This document shows positions 1 through 11,600 of a stretch of 64,000 nt of DNA, piece after piece; the stretch's first letter is position 1; every line of letters begins with the position of its first letter. Source of the stretch: Dichetophora obliterata (taxonomy: Eukaryota > Arthropoda > Insecta > Diptera > Sciomyzidae); NCBI GenBank assembly GCA_963920525.1, contig OY986435.1:271218074-271282073 (forward strand), given 5' to 3'. The notes beneath the pieces were generated by a model. It had not been told where the DNA came from, searched no databases, and saw only the letters and a program-made list of their open reading frames with translations. The position numbers and the translations under genes are program-made.

Positions 1-169
1 TTGTTAAAATTTGAATAAGGTATATGTTGCATTCTCCGTAGGGTAACTTTCGTAGTATAAGTGACCTTTTTATCGAACCAGCTTTTTCCTATGACTGCCT
101 CTTTATTGGGCAATTGCTTATTTTTCAAAAAGTATCATTAAAATTGTTTAAGATTATGATTTCAATATG

Positions 170-497
170 AAAAACCAAATTGAAAACATATTTGTTCAAT
201 TTATTCGGATTTTTAATAAAAAAGCGAGTTACACAATATAATTTCTGAACACGCTTTAGGCTAAAAATTCACAATTTTTTGTAAATTGTGAACAATTTTA
301 GCTGATGCAATCAATTTTAAATTTTTGGATTACTTTACTTAGCATTGGCCTTTTCATTATATTTTGTATTTATTTTTTTAAATTTTCTGTTTATTTTTTC
401 ATTTTTTTATAATTTTTTGATCATTTCTTTTTTTACAATTACGATTTTTATATGATTCTTAAAAAAACTCCAGTTATTTTTGCTTTTTGTCTTACAG
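170..497 (+). repeat. Dispersed repeat family, copy 1 (partial)
   Basis: This stretch matches, in reverse complement, the DNA around 56236-56570: the same run of a conserved GCTAAAAATT block, TTGTAAATTGNGAACAATTT and a CTCCAG-TATTTTT block appears in both. No protein is recognisable. The match ends close to the palindromic MITE that starts at 498. The class of the repeat is unknown. Confidence 0.55.
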
Positions 498-763
498 CCC
501 TATTCTGGCAACTTGACAATAGTCAACTAGTATTTTTAATATTTCTATGTGTTTGTTGTAATTTTTTGATTTCAAAACAATATTTGAGGCTCAAAAAACA
601 AAATGTTTTAGTAAAATTGTCACTATATGAAAAGCAAATGACAACTTTTATCAAAATTTAATATTTTTGAGCCACAAATTTTGTTTTGAAATAAAAAAAT
701 TACTACAAACACATAGAAATAATAAAAACGCTGGTTGACTGTTGTCAAGTTGCCAGAATAAGG
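498..763. mobile_element. Palindromic MITE, about 100-bp arms
   Basis: The left arm begins CCCTATTCTGGCAACTTGAC. The reverse complement of the right end is CCTTATTCTGGCAACTTGAC, and the pairing continues inward for about 100 bp through AAACACATAGAAAT-type sequence. The 69-residue reading frame inside is a by-product of the palindrome. I see no target duplication, so the superfamily stays open. Confidence 0.75.
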
Positions 764-1439
764 ATGTTTATTTATTTTATTTATTTAAAGGCAATGTTCA
801 CATATAAGACTTATAGCAAAGATTATATAGTATAAAGATGTGCCACGTAGAACATTAAAAAGTAACAAATATTTTTCAGATCACTACGTAAGCTTTTGTG
901 AGCGCGATGAAAAAGCTTTCTTGAGAGAAAAGTTTCCAATCCTAGCATGCACATTCTCTCTGCAATGCTCTTTCACTCTTCACTCCTCAATGCTTCACAG
1001 CATAGATCACTACTGCATGGTTTCTCATAGCTAGTGAGAGTCGTGAAATTTAATGTTGTAATTGTTTTTTCCGTTGTTGTTGTTGGAATCAAGCAATTGT
1101 GATCTCTGCTCGACAGCAACAAATGTTTTTGTTTGCATTATTTTCATGATGATTTACTTATATTGTGCGAAACAGATTTTTCTTATTCACTGCTTGCTAT
1201 TAATTTTGACTACTTTTTATTGACTCAGCCAGAGCAGAGCATCTGCATATATATTCAGAATCTTAAGGAAAACTGAATAACGACATACGAATCCCTCCAA
1301 TGAATTCAAAAGTGCTTATAAATAAAATTTTTAATTCACATTGAATTTTAAAAAATTGATTAGCAATTATTTAAATTTTTTATTTTCATTATTCAGAATA
1401 ATTAATTATTTTTTTATTCATATGAATGCTATTTACAAA
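764..1439. other. AT-rich non-coding stretch
   Basis: Begins with a TTTATTTATTTTATTTATTT tract at about 767-788, which on the minus strand would resemble the A-rich tail of a LINE, but no LINE coding could be found next to it. A 64-residue frame at 840-1034 has no recognisable domain. From about 1290 the sequence is a very AT-rich GAATAAT/ATTCATT repeat that recurs inverted at 46540-46870. Confidence 0.4.
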
Positions 1440-2975
1440 AAACGCAATTCGAAAAGAATTTCAAATTTTTCAATGATTAATTTTTTGTAAATTATTATTT
1501 TTTGTTTCCTTGCCTATTTATGTGTTATTCATTATTAATTTTTTATTTATTATTAATTTGGTTCATTATTCAAAAGTGAATACCAAGATTTTTTTCACTT
1601 AATTTATTATTCAAAAGTGAATGAAAAATTAGAAATGAATACGAAGAATTTTTCGACTTTTTTGAGTTTTGAAAAATATTTCCCCAGTTATGATCCTATA
1701 ACTCTAAAAGTATAAATTTATTTTACAAGTTTTATAAGTATTTACAAATGACACATGTATACCTTTTATTTCAGCATTTATTTGTACGATTTTTGTAGGC
1801 ATTTTCTGAATACTACATTTGTGAAAGAGTTTAAAATATACCCTTTATTTAAATTTCCCGTATATTAAAGTGCGCAAAAATATGACTTTGATACATAATT
1901 AGGTTTTATTTTTACTTTGTTGTTTAAAAAATATTTCAACGAAAATATTGAGGTAAAAAGTATGATTGTAGCAGGTTGGACATTTACGTATTTCGGTTTT
2001 AGTAAAAGTACTCAAAATTACCTGCATCAAAGTCGACGTGGTGAGTTCGTACTAAACAAATTCTTCAGACTTTAAAAACCCAATTATCATATATTTAACT
2101 AAAGATTTTGTTTACAAACAATGTTCTTAGCGTTTTTAGCTAATTTTAAAAATCCCTTAGCCGCAATTTTACGTTATTATAGGATTTGCAACACTGTTAA
2201 CTCTTTGAAATGAGTAAAATGTCAGAAATAACGTAAACAAAGGTACGTCAAAAATAGATAAAAACAAAACAACGAAATCTTCGCGCTGGTATAAATAACT
2301 AGCGGAAACACTGTGTGTTGCTGCCACGCCCCCGTTGGCAAACGCCCATAACATGCTATCAGTGAAACGGCACGAGTAAATTGTGGTCGAGTACCGAATT
2401 CCGAAGCTGTGCGGCCACCTTTTTCCAAAAATTTCAGTTGTGTGGGAGGGGTAACGCCCATAAAATGTTATCAGTGAAACGTGTAAATTGTAGTCGAATA
2501 CCGAATTCCGAGGCTATGCGACCTCTAACTCCAAAGCTATTCGATATCGCAAATTTGGGTGGTGTAGGAGGTGCCACGCCTCCTTTCCCAACGCCCATCA
2601 CATGTTATCAGGGAAACGCTACTTGTAAATTGTGGTCGAATACCAAATTCTGAGGCTTTTCGAAATATAATTAAAAAGCTATCCGATATCGCATATTTGG
2701 CCTGCATAGGAGGTAATTTTGAGTATTAACCATATTTTTTAAACTCTTTCACAAATGTAGTATTTAGAAAATTTATACAAAAATTGTTAGATCAATACAA
2801 ATGATAGCTTAAATGAAAGATATAAATGTCTTATTTGCAAACATGCATAAATTTTGTAATATGAAAAAATACTTTTGAAGTTATAGGATCATAACTGGGG
2901 ACATATTTTTCAAAACTTAAAAAAATCGTAAAAATCTTTGAAAATTCTTTAATTCTTTTCGAATTGCATTCGTTC
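1440..2975. mobile_element. Inverted-repeat element with about 200-400-bp arms
   Basis: Sequence at 1652-1838 recurs in reverse complement at 2733-2937. Shared landmarks are CCCCAGTTATGATCCTATAA and ACTACATTTGTGAAAGAGTT. A weaker match continues outward to GCAATTCGAAAAGAATT near 1445 and near 2955. The interior holds no transposase and includes the end of a Helitron at 2299. This could be a non-autonomous DNA transposon or a fold-back element. No target duplication was found and the outer limits are approximate. Confidence 0.55.
2299..2715 (-). mobile_element. Helitron 3'-end fragment
   Basis: On the minus strand this ends GGCAGCAAC...CCGCTAG followed by T, the same arrangement as the 3' terminus of the complete Helitron at 27653. 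Upstream on that strand it carries about three degenerate copies of the 140-bp minisatellite monomer of that Helitron (landmarks GAATTCGGTATTCGACNACA, AACCCAAATTTGCGATATC-like, GGGCGTGGCACC-like). The 5' part is missing beyond about 2715. It lies inside the inverted-repeat element at 1440-2975. Confidence 0.7.
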
Positions 2976-4510
2976 TACAATACTCTTACAATTTAACTCA
3001 AAGTCTATATTAATAAAACTTATTTTCTGGTTTAATTCTGGTTTCTGTTTAATTGACATTATAGAAATCTAAATGGCTTAACGGACTTCGCTCAATTTGA
3101 GCACACAATATGTGCAACCTAGATTAGATTGTAACATACTTAGTTTTGATTACGCTCATTCCACCCATTTTCACTTACGTAAATTTTGATATTGAAAATT
3201 TTTCTTGAAAAAATTTTCGCAAATTAAATTTAAAAAATTTCAGTAATTTTAGTACCAAAAACATTCACATATCTTTAGAATTTCAGAAGATTTTGGTAGA
3301 ACGACTTTTTCATAAAACATTGTTTTTCATAAAATTTTTCATAAAACTCCAAGAATGAGAAACAACGACATGAAAATCAAAACTTTGACTTTCGATGCAA
3401 ATATATCCGCTATTTTTAAATATATTTAATTCAAATTTGTTTGATCAAAGTTCTAATAAAAGCCCTTTACAAAAATAGCACCTGTATCGTTAGGTCAGTA
3501 AATATATTCTTTAATTTTTTTTTTCAAAAACGGTCCAAAATATTGCATTTTTACTCAAAAAATGATAAAAAAATGTTTTTGTTGTATAAATAAGAACAAT
3601 TAAAAATTGCATTTCTGAGTACTTTTCATATAGTAAAGCATGTATTTGCAATAATAAAAATAAAAATATATAAAAGTAGCTAAATAAAAAATGTTTCCGC
3701 AAAGAAATAACTTAAAAAATATTGCTTACAACATTATTCGCGGCTAGGCTTCAACTGATGGAATCGCCCTTACAATAATATAACACTAAAATATCATGTG
3801 GCAAAGCGGCAAAAAAACAAACAAGCCAACACACAAAATATACCTAGATTATGTCATCTTTATGATATTATATTCTTAAAATTATATAACAAAAAGATAA
3901 GAGATAATGCAAAAATATATAATAACTTTAAACTATATAATGTTCGTAGGGTAGTTTAGTAAAAAAATTGCCTACATTTTTTAAGTAAAACCTAATGAAA
4001 TTCTGCTACATTTTGTTGGCAGCTACATCGTTTATTCAGATGTTTCGTGCATCAAATCTTTACATATCTTTTCTATTGCTTTTCAATATTATGCTCACAT
4101 TTGCTCACATTGCCGCTTACTTATTCTCTCGCTCTCAAAAGCTTTAAATCGTTCGCTCGCTGACTCTCATAAAGCTTTTATGTGGATTTATGATAAATCC
4201 ACATTCAAATTTTACTGTGCCACTTGCTTGTATGGCGGTGGCACATCTTTCTATTATATTATCTGTGCTTATAGTCTTTTGAATGCAGTAAGAATAACAA
4301 TAACAAAGATAATAACAACAAGTCATATACAACAAATTAATTTATGAAACTTAGGGCTTAACCAATAATTCAAATTAAAACTCAATTAATATCCAAAGAA
4401 TTTTTATCAAAAGTAAAATAATGTAAATATATGACTATGAATAACAATAACACTATATTAAATACCTAAGAGAGAAAAAAAAGAAAAGAGAAAGAGATAG
4501 AATTAGGAGA
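2976..4510. other. AT-rich non-coding stretch
   Basis: No gene, RNA or element end could be supported. Short reading frames at 3511-3702 and 4144-4335 are compositionally plain and lack domains. A run of CTCTCGCTCTC-like sequence near 4125-4170 resembles promoter-proximal insect DNA but no transcription unit follows. Confidence 0.4.
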
Positions 4511-4853
4511 AAATTTTCAAGATTACTATCCATTCACCATTTACTAGTCCAATGTCAAGTTGCTGCCATTATATGCAGACAGTTAAACATTGAGAATTTA
4601 AATGAGCTCCTAAAAACACCAAATGAATCCAACATTAAAACTTTCTCCAAATTTCTTAAACGATCAAGATTATTTTTAAAGTGTAACTTAAGTACCTTTC
4701 ATTATATAATGTAGTTCATATTATTATAAGTTTTTTTATATCTAAGTCCTAGCTGAAGGCCTTAGCTGCTAGTGCTAGTTATTAGTCATAAAAAAAATTG
4801 TAATTTATTTCTTTATTTTTTTTTTCAAATAAATAAAATAAATTTTCAAGATT
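4511..4853 (+). mobile_element. 5'-truncated LINE insertion with 14-bp target duplication
   Basis: The direct repeat AAATTTTCAAGATT at 4511-4524 and 4840-4853 flanks about 315 bp. The insert encodes the last residues of a LINE ORF2 on the plus strand (HLLVQCQ near the start, SKFLKRSRLF near the end, stop at about 4710), then an untranslated region, and ends in an A-rich AAATAAATAAAATA tail. Truncation at the 5' end, an A-rich 3' tail and a 10-20-bp duplication are what target-primed reverse transcription leaves. The insert interrupts the 3' flank of an older, opposite-strand LINE fragment that starts at about 4857. Confidence 0.75.
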
Positions 4854-4856
4854 TCA

Positions 4857-5296
4857 TGTTAAAATTCACGTTGATTCGTTATACTTTTAACAGCTAAGGG
4901 CAGCGAATTCCATAACCTGATCACGTTCACAAAAAATAATATGCTTGAATTTAAATAATTATGACTAGGAATAATGAGATTTATGTTTCTTGCTGATCTA
5001 CAGAACTGAAGTTTGCTAAATAAATAATGAGGAGTTTGTGTATTCATAAAATTATGTAAGAAAATACAATTTCTGGCATCCAAGTAATTTAAAATATTGC
5101 ATCCAAGAAACTGATTGCTCAAATGGCTTATCCGGTCATATTTTCTAAGACCATAAACGTATCTTCTTGCATTATTAAATGCAAGTTGTAGCTTATGGAT
5201 TGACCTGGAATCAGGTTTACTGTATACCACTTTGGAGTATGAAATTATCGTTATTATGAGCTGGATAACTAACTTTTTTCTGGTATCACCAGGCAC
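4857..5296 (-). pseudogene. LINE ORF2 C-terminal fragment
   Basis: An open stretch of about 145 codons reads as the C-terminal part of a non-LTR reverse transcriptase protein after the palm: a helical region with VIQLIITIISYSKVVYS, then LQLAFNNARRYVYGLRKYD, and near the end VIRLWNSLPLAV, a motif typical of jockey/CR1-like ORF2 ends. There is no reverse-transcriptase core in front of it, so it is a fragment. A later LINE has landed just downstream (4525-4839). The family assignment rests on recollection of these C-terminal motifs. Confidence 0.65.
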
Positions 5297-5306
5297 AAAT
5301 GACTGT

Positions 5307-5450
5307 AAGAATTATATTCTTCAATTTGTGACTGTTATATAAAAATTATTTATTTGTTGTAAGTGGACCATAAAGTGCTTAACTAGGTACTTATTCAGTT
5401 TGTTACAGTTCTGTTACACGGTCATACAAAGAGTTAAGAAAATAAATGAC
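5307..5450 (+). repeat. Dispersed repeat family, copy 2 (empty-site allele)
   Basis: Matches in reverse complement the two pieces flanking the hAT insertion at 54700-54772 and 56228-56330. Shared landmarks are TTCTTCAATTTGTGACTGTTAT, TTAACTAG, and TTTGTTACAGTTCTGTTACA. Here TTAACTAGGTAC runs straight into TTATTCAGTTTG, with no insertion, so it serves as a paralogous empty site. Confidence 0.7.
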
Positions 5451-6537
5451 AAGAAAGGGTTGGTTGAAAAATGCCAATAATTAATTCAATAATAAAATAT
5501 ATGAATTTATAATAAATTTAAATGAATCCAATTTTTATTTCTTGTAATAGAAAGATTATTAGATCTGGTAAGAGTATTCACAACACACATCTCCTTAACA
5601 ATGACAAAACGAATACTACGTTTTCACTTTTTGATGAAAGAACATAACATAAAATCTTTTCTTTTTTAGTTTTGTGAAAAGTTTATTAAAGCTTTAACGT
5701 ACCATTTTATGTGGCCAGCTTTCGCGTTTGCCTACTGCCTAGTCTAGTTTTTTTTTTTAATTTGGGGTACTATTTGCCACTAAGAATAAAAAAACAAATG
5801 TTTTTATGTTCATATCACAATAATATAATGGTGAAATAAGAAACTTGAAATATATTTTATTCCTAAATTATTTAAAAACATTTAATTTTTCAGAGATGAA
5901 ACACTCCAAAATTCATCCAAAAAATGGCATTAGTTGTAAAAAATTTTTCTAAAAATTACGATATTTTTTAATTTAATTTCACATCTTTTAATTTTATTCC
6001 AATATGTCTTCGATTTTAAAAAATAATCCAAAAAACTATTTCACTTAAACTTGCAAACACTTTAAAACATTGCAATATTTTATTTTGTTTTAAGACTTGA
6101 TTCCAGTTTTCAAGTAAATCATATTTTTAATATAAAAAATGGAAAACTTATCAAAAAAATGTCCCTTTTTTAGAAATACTTGGAAGTAAATAGAGCCCTT
6201 AAGTAAAACATTTTTATCACTGCTATTTTTATCTTCGTCAAGCAGTAAGGATATTACTTCAATCACTTGGATACTGTGGTGTCCAAAAATTTTTTATTAT
6301 TTATTGTTTTTATTTATTTTTATACTTTACGTTTAATTCTGTTCATTATTTATAAATATAAAAAAAGTCAAAGGTAAAAATTTGTTTTCAAAAAATTTAT
6401 AAAATAAAAATAAATAAAATTATCAAATTAGAAGGAATAAAAAATATAATCAAATTGTAAATAATCACAATATATGTGTAATATAAAATAAATATATTAT
6501 AAGATAAAATACTACCAGAGATACCATAGCATTATCA
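5451..6537. other. AT-rich non-coding stretch
   Basis: No reading frame of note, no matched termini and no repeat arrays beyond short A/T tracts. Nothing supportable here. Confidence 0.4.
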
Positions 6538-6976
6538 TGTTAACAGTTATGTTTATGAGAATTTTTTTCAGTAGCCTAAGCTACCAATGCAACAACAAAA
6601 AATTAAGTTTTGAGAATTGAGATTTCAAAAGAGAAAACTCTGATTGAAGTGTAAAGGCAACTCTCTCTGAAAAATTATGAACACTGTTTTGGGATAGTCG
6701 CGAGTTACCACAAATTAATCCAATTTAAAGAAGAGTTTGTATATAAGGTACATACTGTAGCCATCTGTTTATGCTGTCAGTTAATAAGAAACGTTTTCCC
6801 TCCGGTTCGTGAGCAGCTTGCTGCTAAAGCTGTTTAGCCTGACCTGCAGAAAATAAAAAATAGCTCTGGCTTGCGAGAGAGAGCTACAAGCGACCTTTTT
6901 CGTTTCTTGCTTTCAACTTGTTAATTGTGAAAATATTGTGACAAAAAATAAAATAAACTATTATATATTTGTGTGA
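6538..6976 (+). repeat. Possible solo LTR
   Basis: The 439-bp block starts TGTTAACAG and is flanked on both sides by TATCA (6533-6537 and 6977-6981). It contains a TATA-like TATATAAGG near 6740, a TCAGTT initiator-like site about 30-40 bp downstream, and an AATAAA signal near 6953. This order (TATA, initiator, polyadenylation signal) is that of an LTR. Against it, the right end reads TGA rather than CA and no second LTR or internal region is present. Only moderately supported. Confidence 0.4.
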
Positions 6977-6981
6977 TATCA

Positions 6982-7556
6982 AATTCACTTGCATATTTCT
7001 TTTTCTATTTGAGGTATAATATAATAACATTTATATTTGGGAGCTAAAGAAATGCCTATAATCATGAAATTTATGTAAAAGTACAACTACGTTATTTAAA
7101 ACTAAACATTAAAAATCTATTAAAAAAAGTAACATAAGAATAAAACAATAATTTTTTTGTGGATTTTTCGGATATGTTTTCTCTTGTGGCATGCAATTTC
7201 AGCTTGCACCAACAACGCAATTTATAATATTACTAGCTATTTCCCGTTGCATTAAATATTTGTTTTTTCAATTTAAATAACATTACAATTATTATTTTTA
7301 ACTGTACTGACGACTCTTTTGCGACCTTTTTCTGTTAGCTGGGAGAGCTAATATCGATTAATATGTTCTACTAGTTATTAAGTGTTTCTGTGTCCTTAGC
7401 TTTTCTTTTACTACGTAAATGTTTTCTCTTTTGATTCAGATAACTTAAAACTTGTTGTACATTTTACTAAAAATTTTATAAGTTTAAAAAAAAATAAGAA
7501 AAAAAATAAACCATTACGGATCTCATTTCAAAAGCTGTATGCATTATTTGCAATAT
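6982..7556. other. AT-rich non-coding stretch
   Basis: No gene or element end supported. It ends at the 8-bp target duplication of the hAT-like element that starts at 7565. Confidence 0.4.
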
Positions 7557-7893
7557 GTACTTATTAGAAAGTTGGATCTCGGAAGCTTTTCTCGATCTCT
7601 GGATTATCGGGATTGAAAATCTCAATCCTGAGTTCCCGGGATTTTTTCGGGATAATATTTTTTTTATTAGTTGAAACTAAAAAATGTAAATTAATTCATT
7701 TATAAATCAACAGGTCAGAGCCGAAGCAAAGGGGGTCTTTTCGGGGTTTAAAACCTCCAGAGGGTCAAAATTTAAATAGAAATGAATACATTTAACCCTG
7801 GATAACCAATGTTAGTCGTTTCGACTAACACTGCTCACTTTTTTGCTTACAACCTTTTTTTTCTCTCATCTGATCGTGTTCTCTATCCATATT

Positions 7894-8091
7894 GTAATAA
7901 CCACATTAGTTGTTAAGCAGCCCTCGATGGTGTGATTCTTTTCATAAATGTAGTGCAACTTTATAAATTTAAAGCGACTAACATTGGCTTCGACGTACAC
8001 TACATTCATAAAAAGATTCACACCATCCAATTAAAAAGCCAAACGCATCCGAACACAACGAGGGCAGCTTAACAACTAATGTGGTTATTAC
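7894..8091. repeat. 198-bp palindrome within the piggyBac-like element
   Basis: The ends GTAATAACCACATTAGTTGT and its reverse complement are matched, and pairing continues inward through GCCCTCG and a GGTGTGA-T-CTTTT block. The right arm has about 40 extra bases. It could be a separate MITE insertion or part of the host element; no target duplication settles this. Confidence 0.65.
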
Positions 8092-8188
8092 CCCCACCCC
8101 CACTCGTACTGCGTAAGGTTTATATTAACTTTTTCACTCCGTTCGTAACGCTAATAAGGAGACGTGGTAAGAATAGAAAAGTATATAT

Positions 8189-8434
8189 TAGGGCCGGTCA
8201 AATTTTTTTGGTGGTCTGGCTCAGCGAAATTCGTAAAATACATGTAATTTCAAGACTTTTTTTCCACTACAGCATATACAAATTCTGAAAAAAAGCTGTG
8301 CGGACTTTCGTAAATAGATTTTTTTCTCAAATATAAAATATGAATGTATGAAATTTGAAAGAAGTGTGTAAAATGTGTATAAAAAGATTATTTGTGCTGT
8401 CATTTCTAAGGTAAATTTGGGCGCTGAATCTGGC
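8189..8434 (+). repeat. Left TIR, outer part
   Basis: Pairs with the right TIR from 16528 inward. Landmarks in common include GTCTGGCTCAGCGAAATTCG, AGCTGTGCGGACTTTCG and AAATGACAGCACAAATAATC. It breaks off at CTGAATCTGGC, where the LINE begins; the rest of the arm is at 13697. Confidence 0.85.
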
Positions 8435-8613
8435 CCCAACACAGTAAGGTTATATAAGCCTTATTTGATTGCTATGAGCTTTTAATCTAATTATACATAC
8501 AATTTTATATTTTTCATCTTTAAAATTTAAATAAATGTTTGGCTTCTTGCCTAAATGTTATGATTATGACCTATTACAATACATGTATAATAAATAATAA
8601 TATTAATAAAAAT

Positions 8614-11600
8614 TTAAATCAGGTCATATATGTTTAATTCGGTTAGAAAGTTTTTTACGTTTCCGAAATTAGATATATTTTGTAGGATTTTAATATTATT
8701 TATGTTATATTTTAATTTTTTGTTCTGCACGGGTTGGCTAGTGCATTCGTTAAAAATATGTAGTACATTTAAGTTTAGTCCGCATTCACATAGTGGAGGT
8801 TGTATTTTTTCAATAACGTGTCTGTGGGTAAATCGACAATGGCCAATTTTTAGTCGAAGTAACTTCATTAAATCATTTTTGGGTAGATTGTAGTTTTCGA
8901 ATTTATCAGTGACTGTATTTTGGATCGCAAACAATTTTGATTGATTGCAGTTTTTCCACGTATTGTTCCAAAGGTTGTGTAAATATTTTTTAATAAATTG
9001 TCTGTAGTCGGCGTACTGGTACTTGAAATATGGTGAAATGTTTTCTAATAAAGAATTTTTAGCTAATTTGTCTACATATTCATTGCCCTTTATATTAAGA
9101 TGGCTTGGAGCCCACAGAAAAACTATTTTTTGATTTCTAAGGTTAGTTATATATATTCTTATTTGTTGTATGATATTGTTTTTATTGAATGGATCGAGTA
9201 ATCCTTGGAGAACGCTTTTGCTATCCGTTATGATAAGAGTTTTTTGGTCGGGATAAATATGATTAAGGTTTTCCACACATGTTTTTATTGCCAACAACTC
9301 ACTGGTATATATAGACGAGTGGTCGTGAATGCGTTTTTTAATAACCAGATTTTCTCCATAAACTGCAAAACCTGCTTTATGATTTATGACAGAGCCATCA
9401 GTGTAGAAATAAGTGTAGTTAGAATAAGTGGTATTAATTTTTTCTAAAAATTTTTGTTGTATTTCAGAGGGGATCATATTTCGTTTATAGCAATAAGCGA
9501 GGGAAAAATCTATATTTATATCATTAAAGCACCATGGGGGCGTATCAAGAAGAGTTGTTGTGTCTATATTATCTGTATTAATCCTGAACGATGAAATTAC
9601 TTTGTTAATTTCATTGAAGGCTTGTACATAAAATGGAACATATTTTTGTTGCCGTAGTTGAAACTCTTGGATTTTAGTTTTATTAGTAATCCTACCATAA
9701 AGTGGGTGGTCTTTTAATGAAAATAATTTAAGTGAGTAATTAAGTAAGCACTTTAATCTTCTAAGGTCTAGAGGTGGTGATGACGAAATGACTTGAAGAC
9801 TATTTGCTGGGCTGGTTCTAAATGCTCCTATAGAGAGTCTTATTCCAGTGTTCAAGATGGGGTCAAGTATTTTTAAGCTTGCTTTGCTTGCGCCAGCGTA
9901 TATGACTGATGCGTAGTCTATTGTTGGGAGTATTATTAAGTGTAGTATCTTTAAAAGGGTTTTCGGATCGGACCCGTAGCGGGAGCATCTGAGCATTTTG
10001 ATTATATTAAGTTTTTTATTTGCTCTTGCCTTTATATATTGTATATGATATTTAAAAGATAACCTTTTGTCAAGGATTACTCCCAAAAAATTATGTTTAT
10101 CTAAAAATTGGATATTTATGTCGTTTAATTTTAGATACAATATATCGTTTGCACTTTTGCGGCGTATAGAGAATTTAATAGCAACTGTTTTTTCTTCATT
10201 AAATTGAAAACCACTGATGTTGCTCCATGATTCTAATTTTTTAATTGTTTTTTGAATTTTACTGATTATGGCAGAAACTCTTTTCCCTGAGCTATATATT
10301 ACCAGATAATCTGCATAAAGTAAGGCTTTAACATCTTTTGACACATTATTTAAGATATCGTTGATTGCTAATAAGAAAAGTGTTACGCCAATTACCGATC
10401 CCTGAGGGACACCATTTTCGAGATCAAAGTACTGAGATGTGGTGTTACCAATCATACAGCAAAACTTTCTGTCCTGGAGAAAATTTGAGATGAAGGCAAT
10501 CAGGTTTCCACTCATGCCCACTGAACTGAGTTTTTTGAAAATTAATTTTCTCCAAACACAGTCGTAAGCTTTACGGATATCGAAGAAGACTGCTACAAGA
10601 TCTCTTTTAAATGAAAAATTTTCCAAAATATCAGATTGAAGAATAGCTAAGTTGTCTATTGTTCCTCTATTTTTCCTAAAACCAGATTGATTGATATTCA
10701 AAACGTTGTTTTTTTCGATAAACCATTGAAGTCTTTTATTTATCATTCTTTCTAACAGTTTGCAGAGACAGTTTGTAAGGGATATGGGCCTATAATTGTT
10801 TTTGTTAGTTTTATCTTTACCTTTTTTAAGAATAGGGATGACAATGGCATTTTTCCAGTTGCTTGGAAAGACTTGTCGTGACCATATAATATTGTAAAAA
10901 TCCAATATATATTGTTTTGCTTTTTCGTCGAGTTTTTTTAGCATTTCATAACGAACATTGTCGGGCCCTGGCGAAGAACCATGGCATGTTTCTAAAGCAG
11001 ACTTAAGTTCAGCTAGAGTAAGTTTTTTGTTATATAGTTCGTCATTGTTTTGTTTGTTTATTGAAACGTATTGGGATGCTGCATATGTTCTAAAATTCTG
11101 TGTATAGTTTGATGAGGATGCATTTTGTGAAAAATTGTGTCCTAAGCAATTTGCAATATCATTTCTATCAGTTAATAAAATATTGTTGTGTTCTATTGAT
11201 ATTATTTCTTGGAAGTTAGAGCATCCATTAAGTGATCTAATTTTTTTAAATACTTCCGATGATGGGGTTCTTAAATTGATACTCTCACAAAATTCAGTCC
11301 AGGACTTTTTCTTATTTTCCCTAATAGTCTTTCGGGTCAATGATTTTATTTTAAGAAATTTCGTCAGGTTTTCCGAGTTCATGTTTCTTTTAAATTGTTT
11401 AATTAATTTTCTCCTTTCTTTAATTAATTGTTTAATATTTTCATTCCACCATGGAACTTCCTTTCTGTTATAAATTCTAGACCTCATTGGTATTGTAACT
11501 TTTGCTGCATTCAGTATAGTCTTCGTTATATAATTTTCTAGTTCGTCTATATTTCGGAAGCTATTTAAAGGTATTGAGAAATCACAGACCCATTTTTCCC

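Noticed and set aside
7894..8091. Palindrome as a stem-loop RNA gene
   Set aside because: Arms are long DNA palindromes with a 40-bp asymmetry and lie inside a transposon; a MITE-like origin is simpler.
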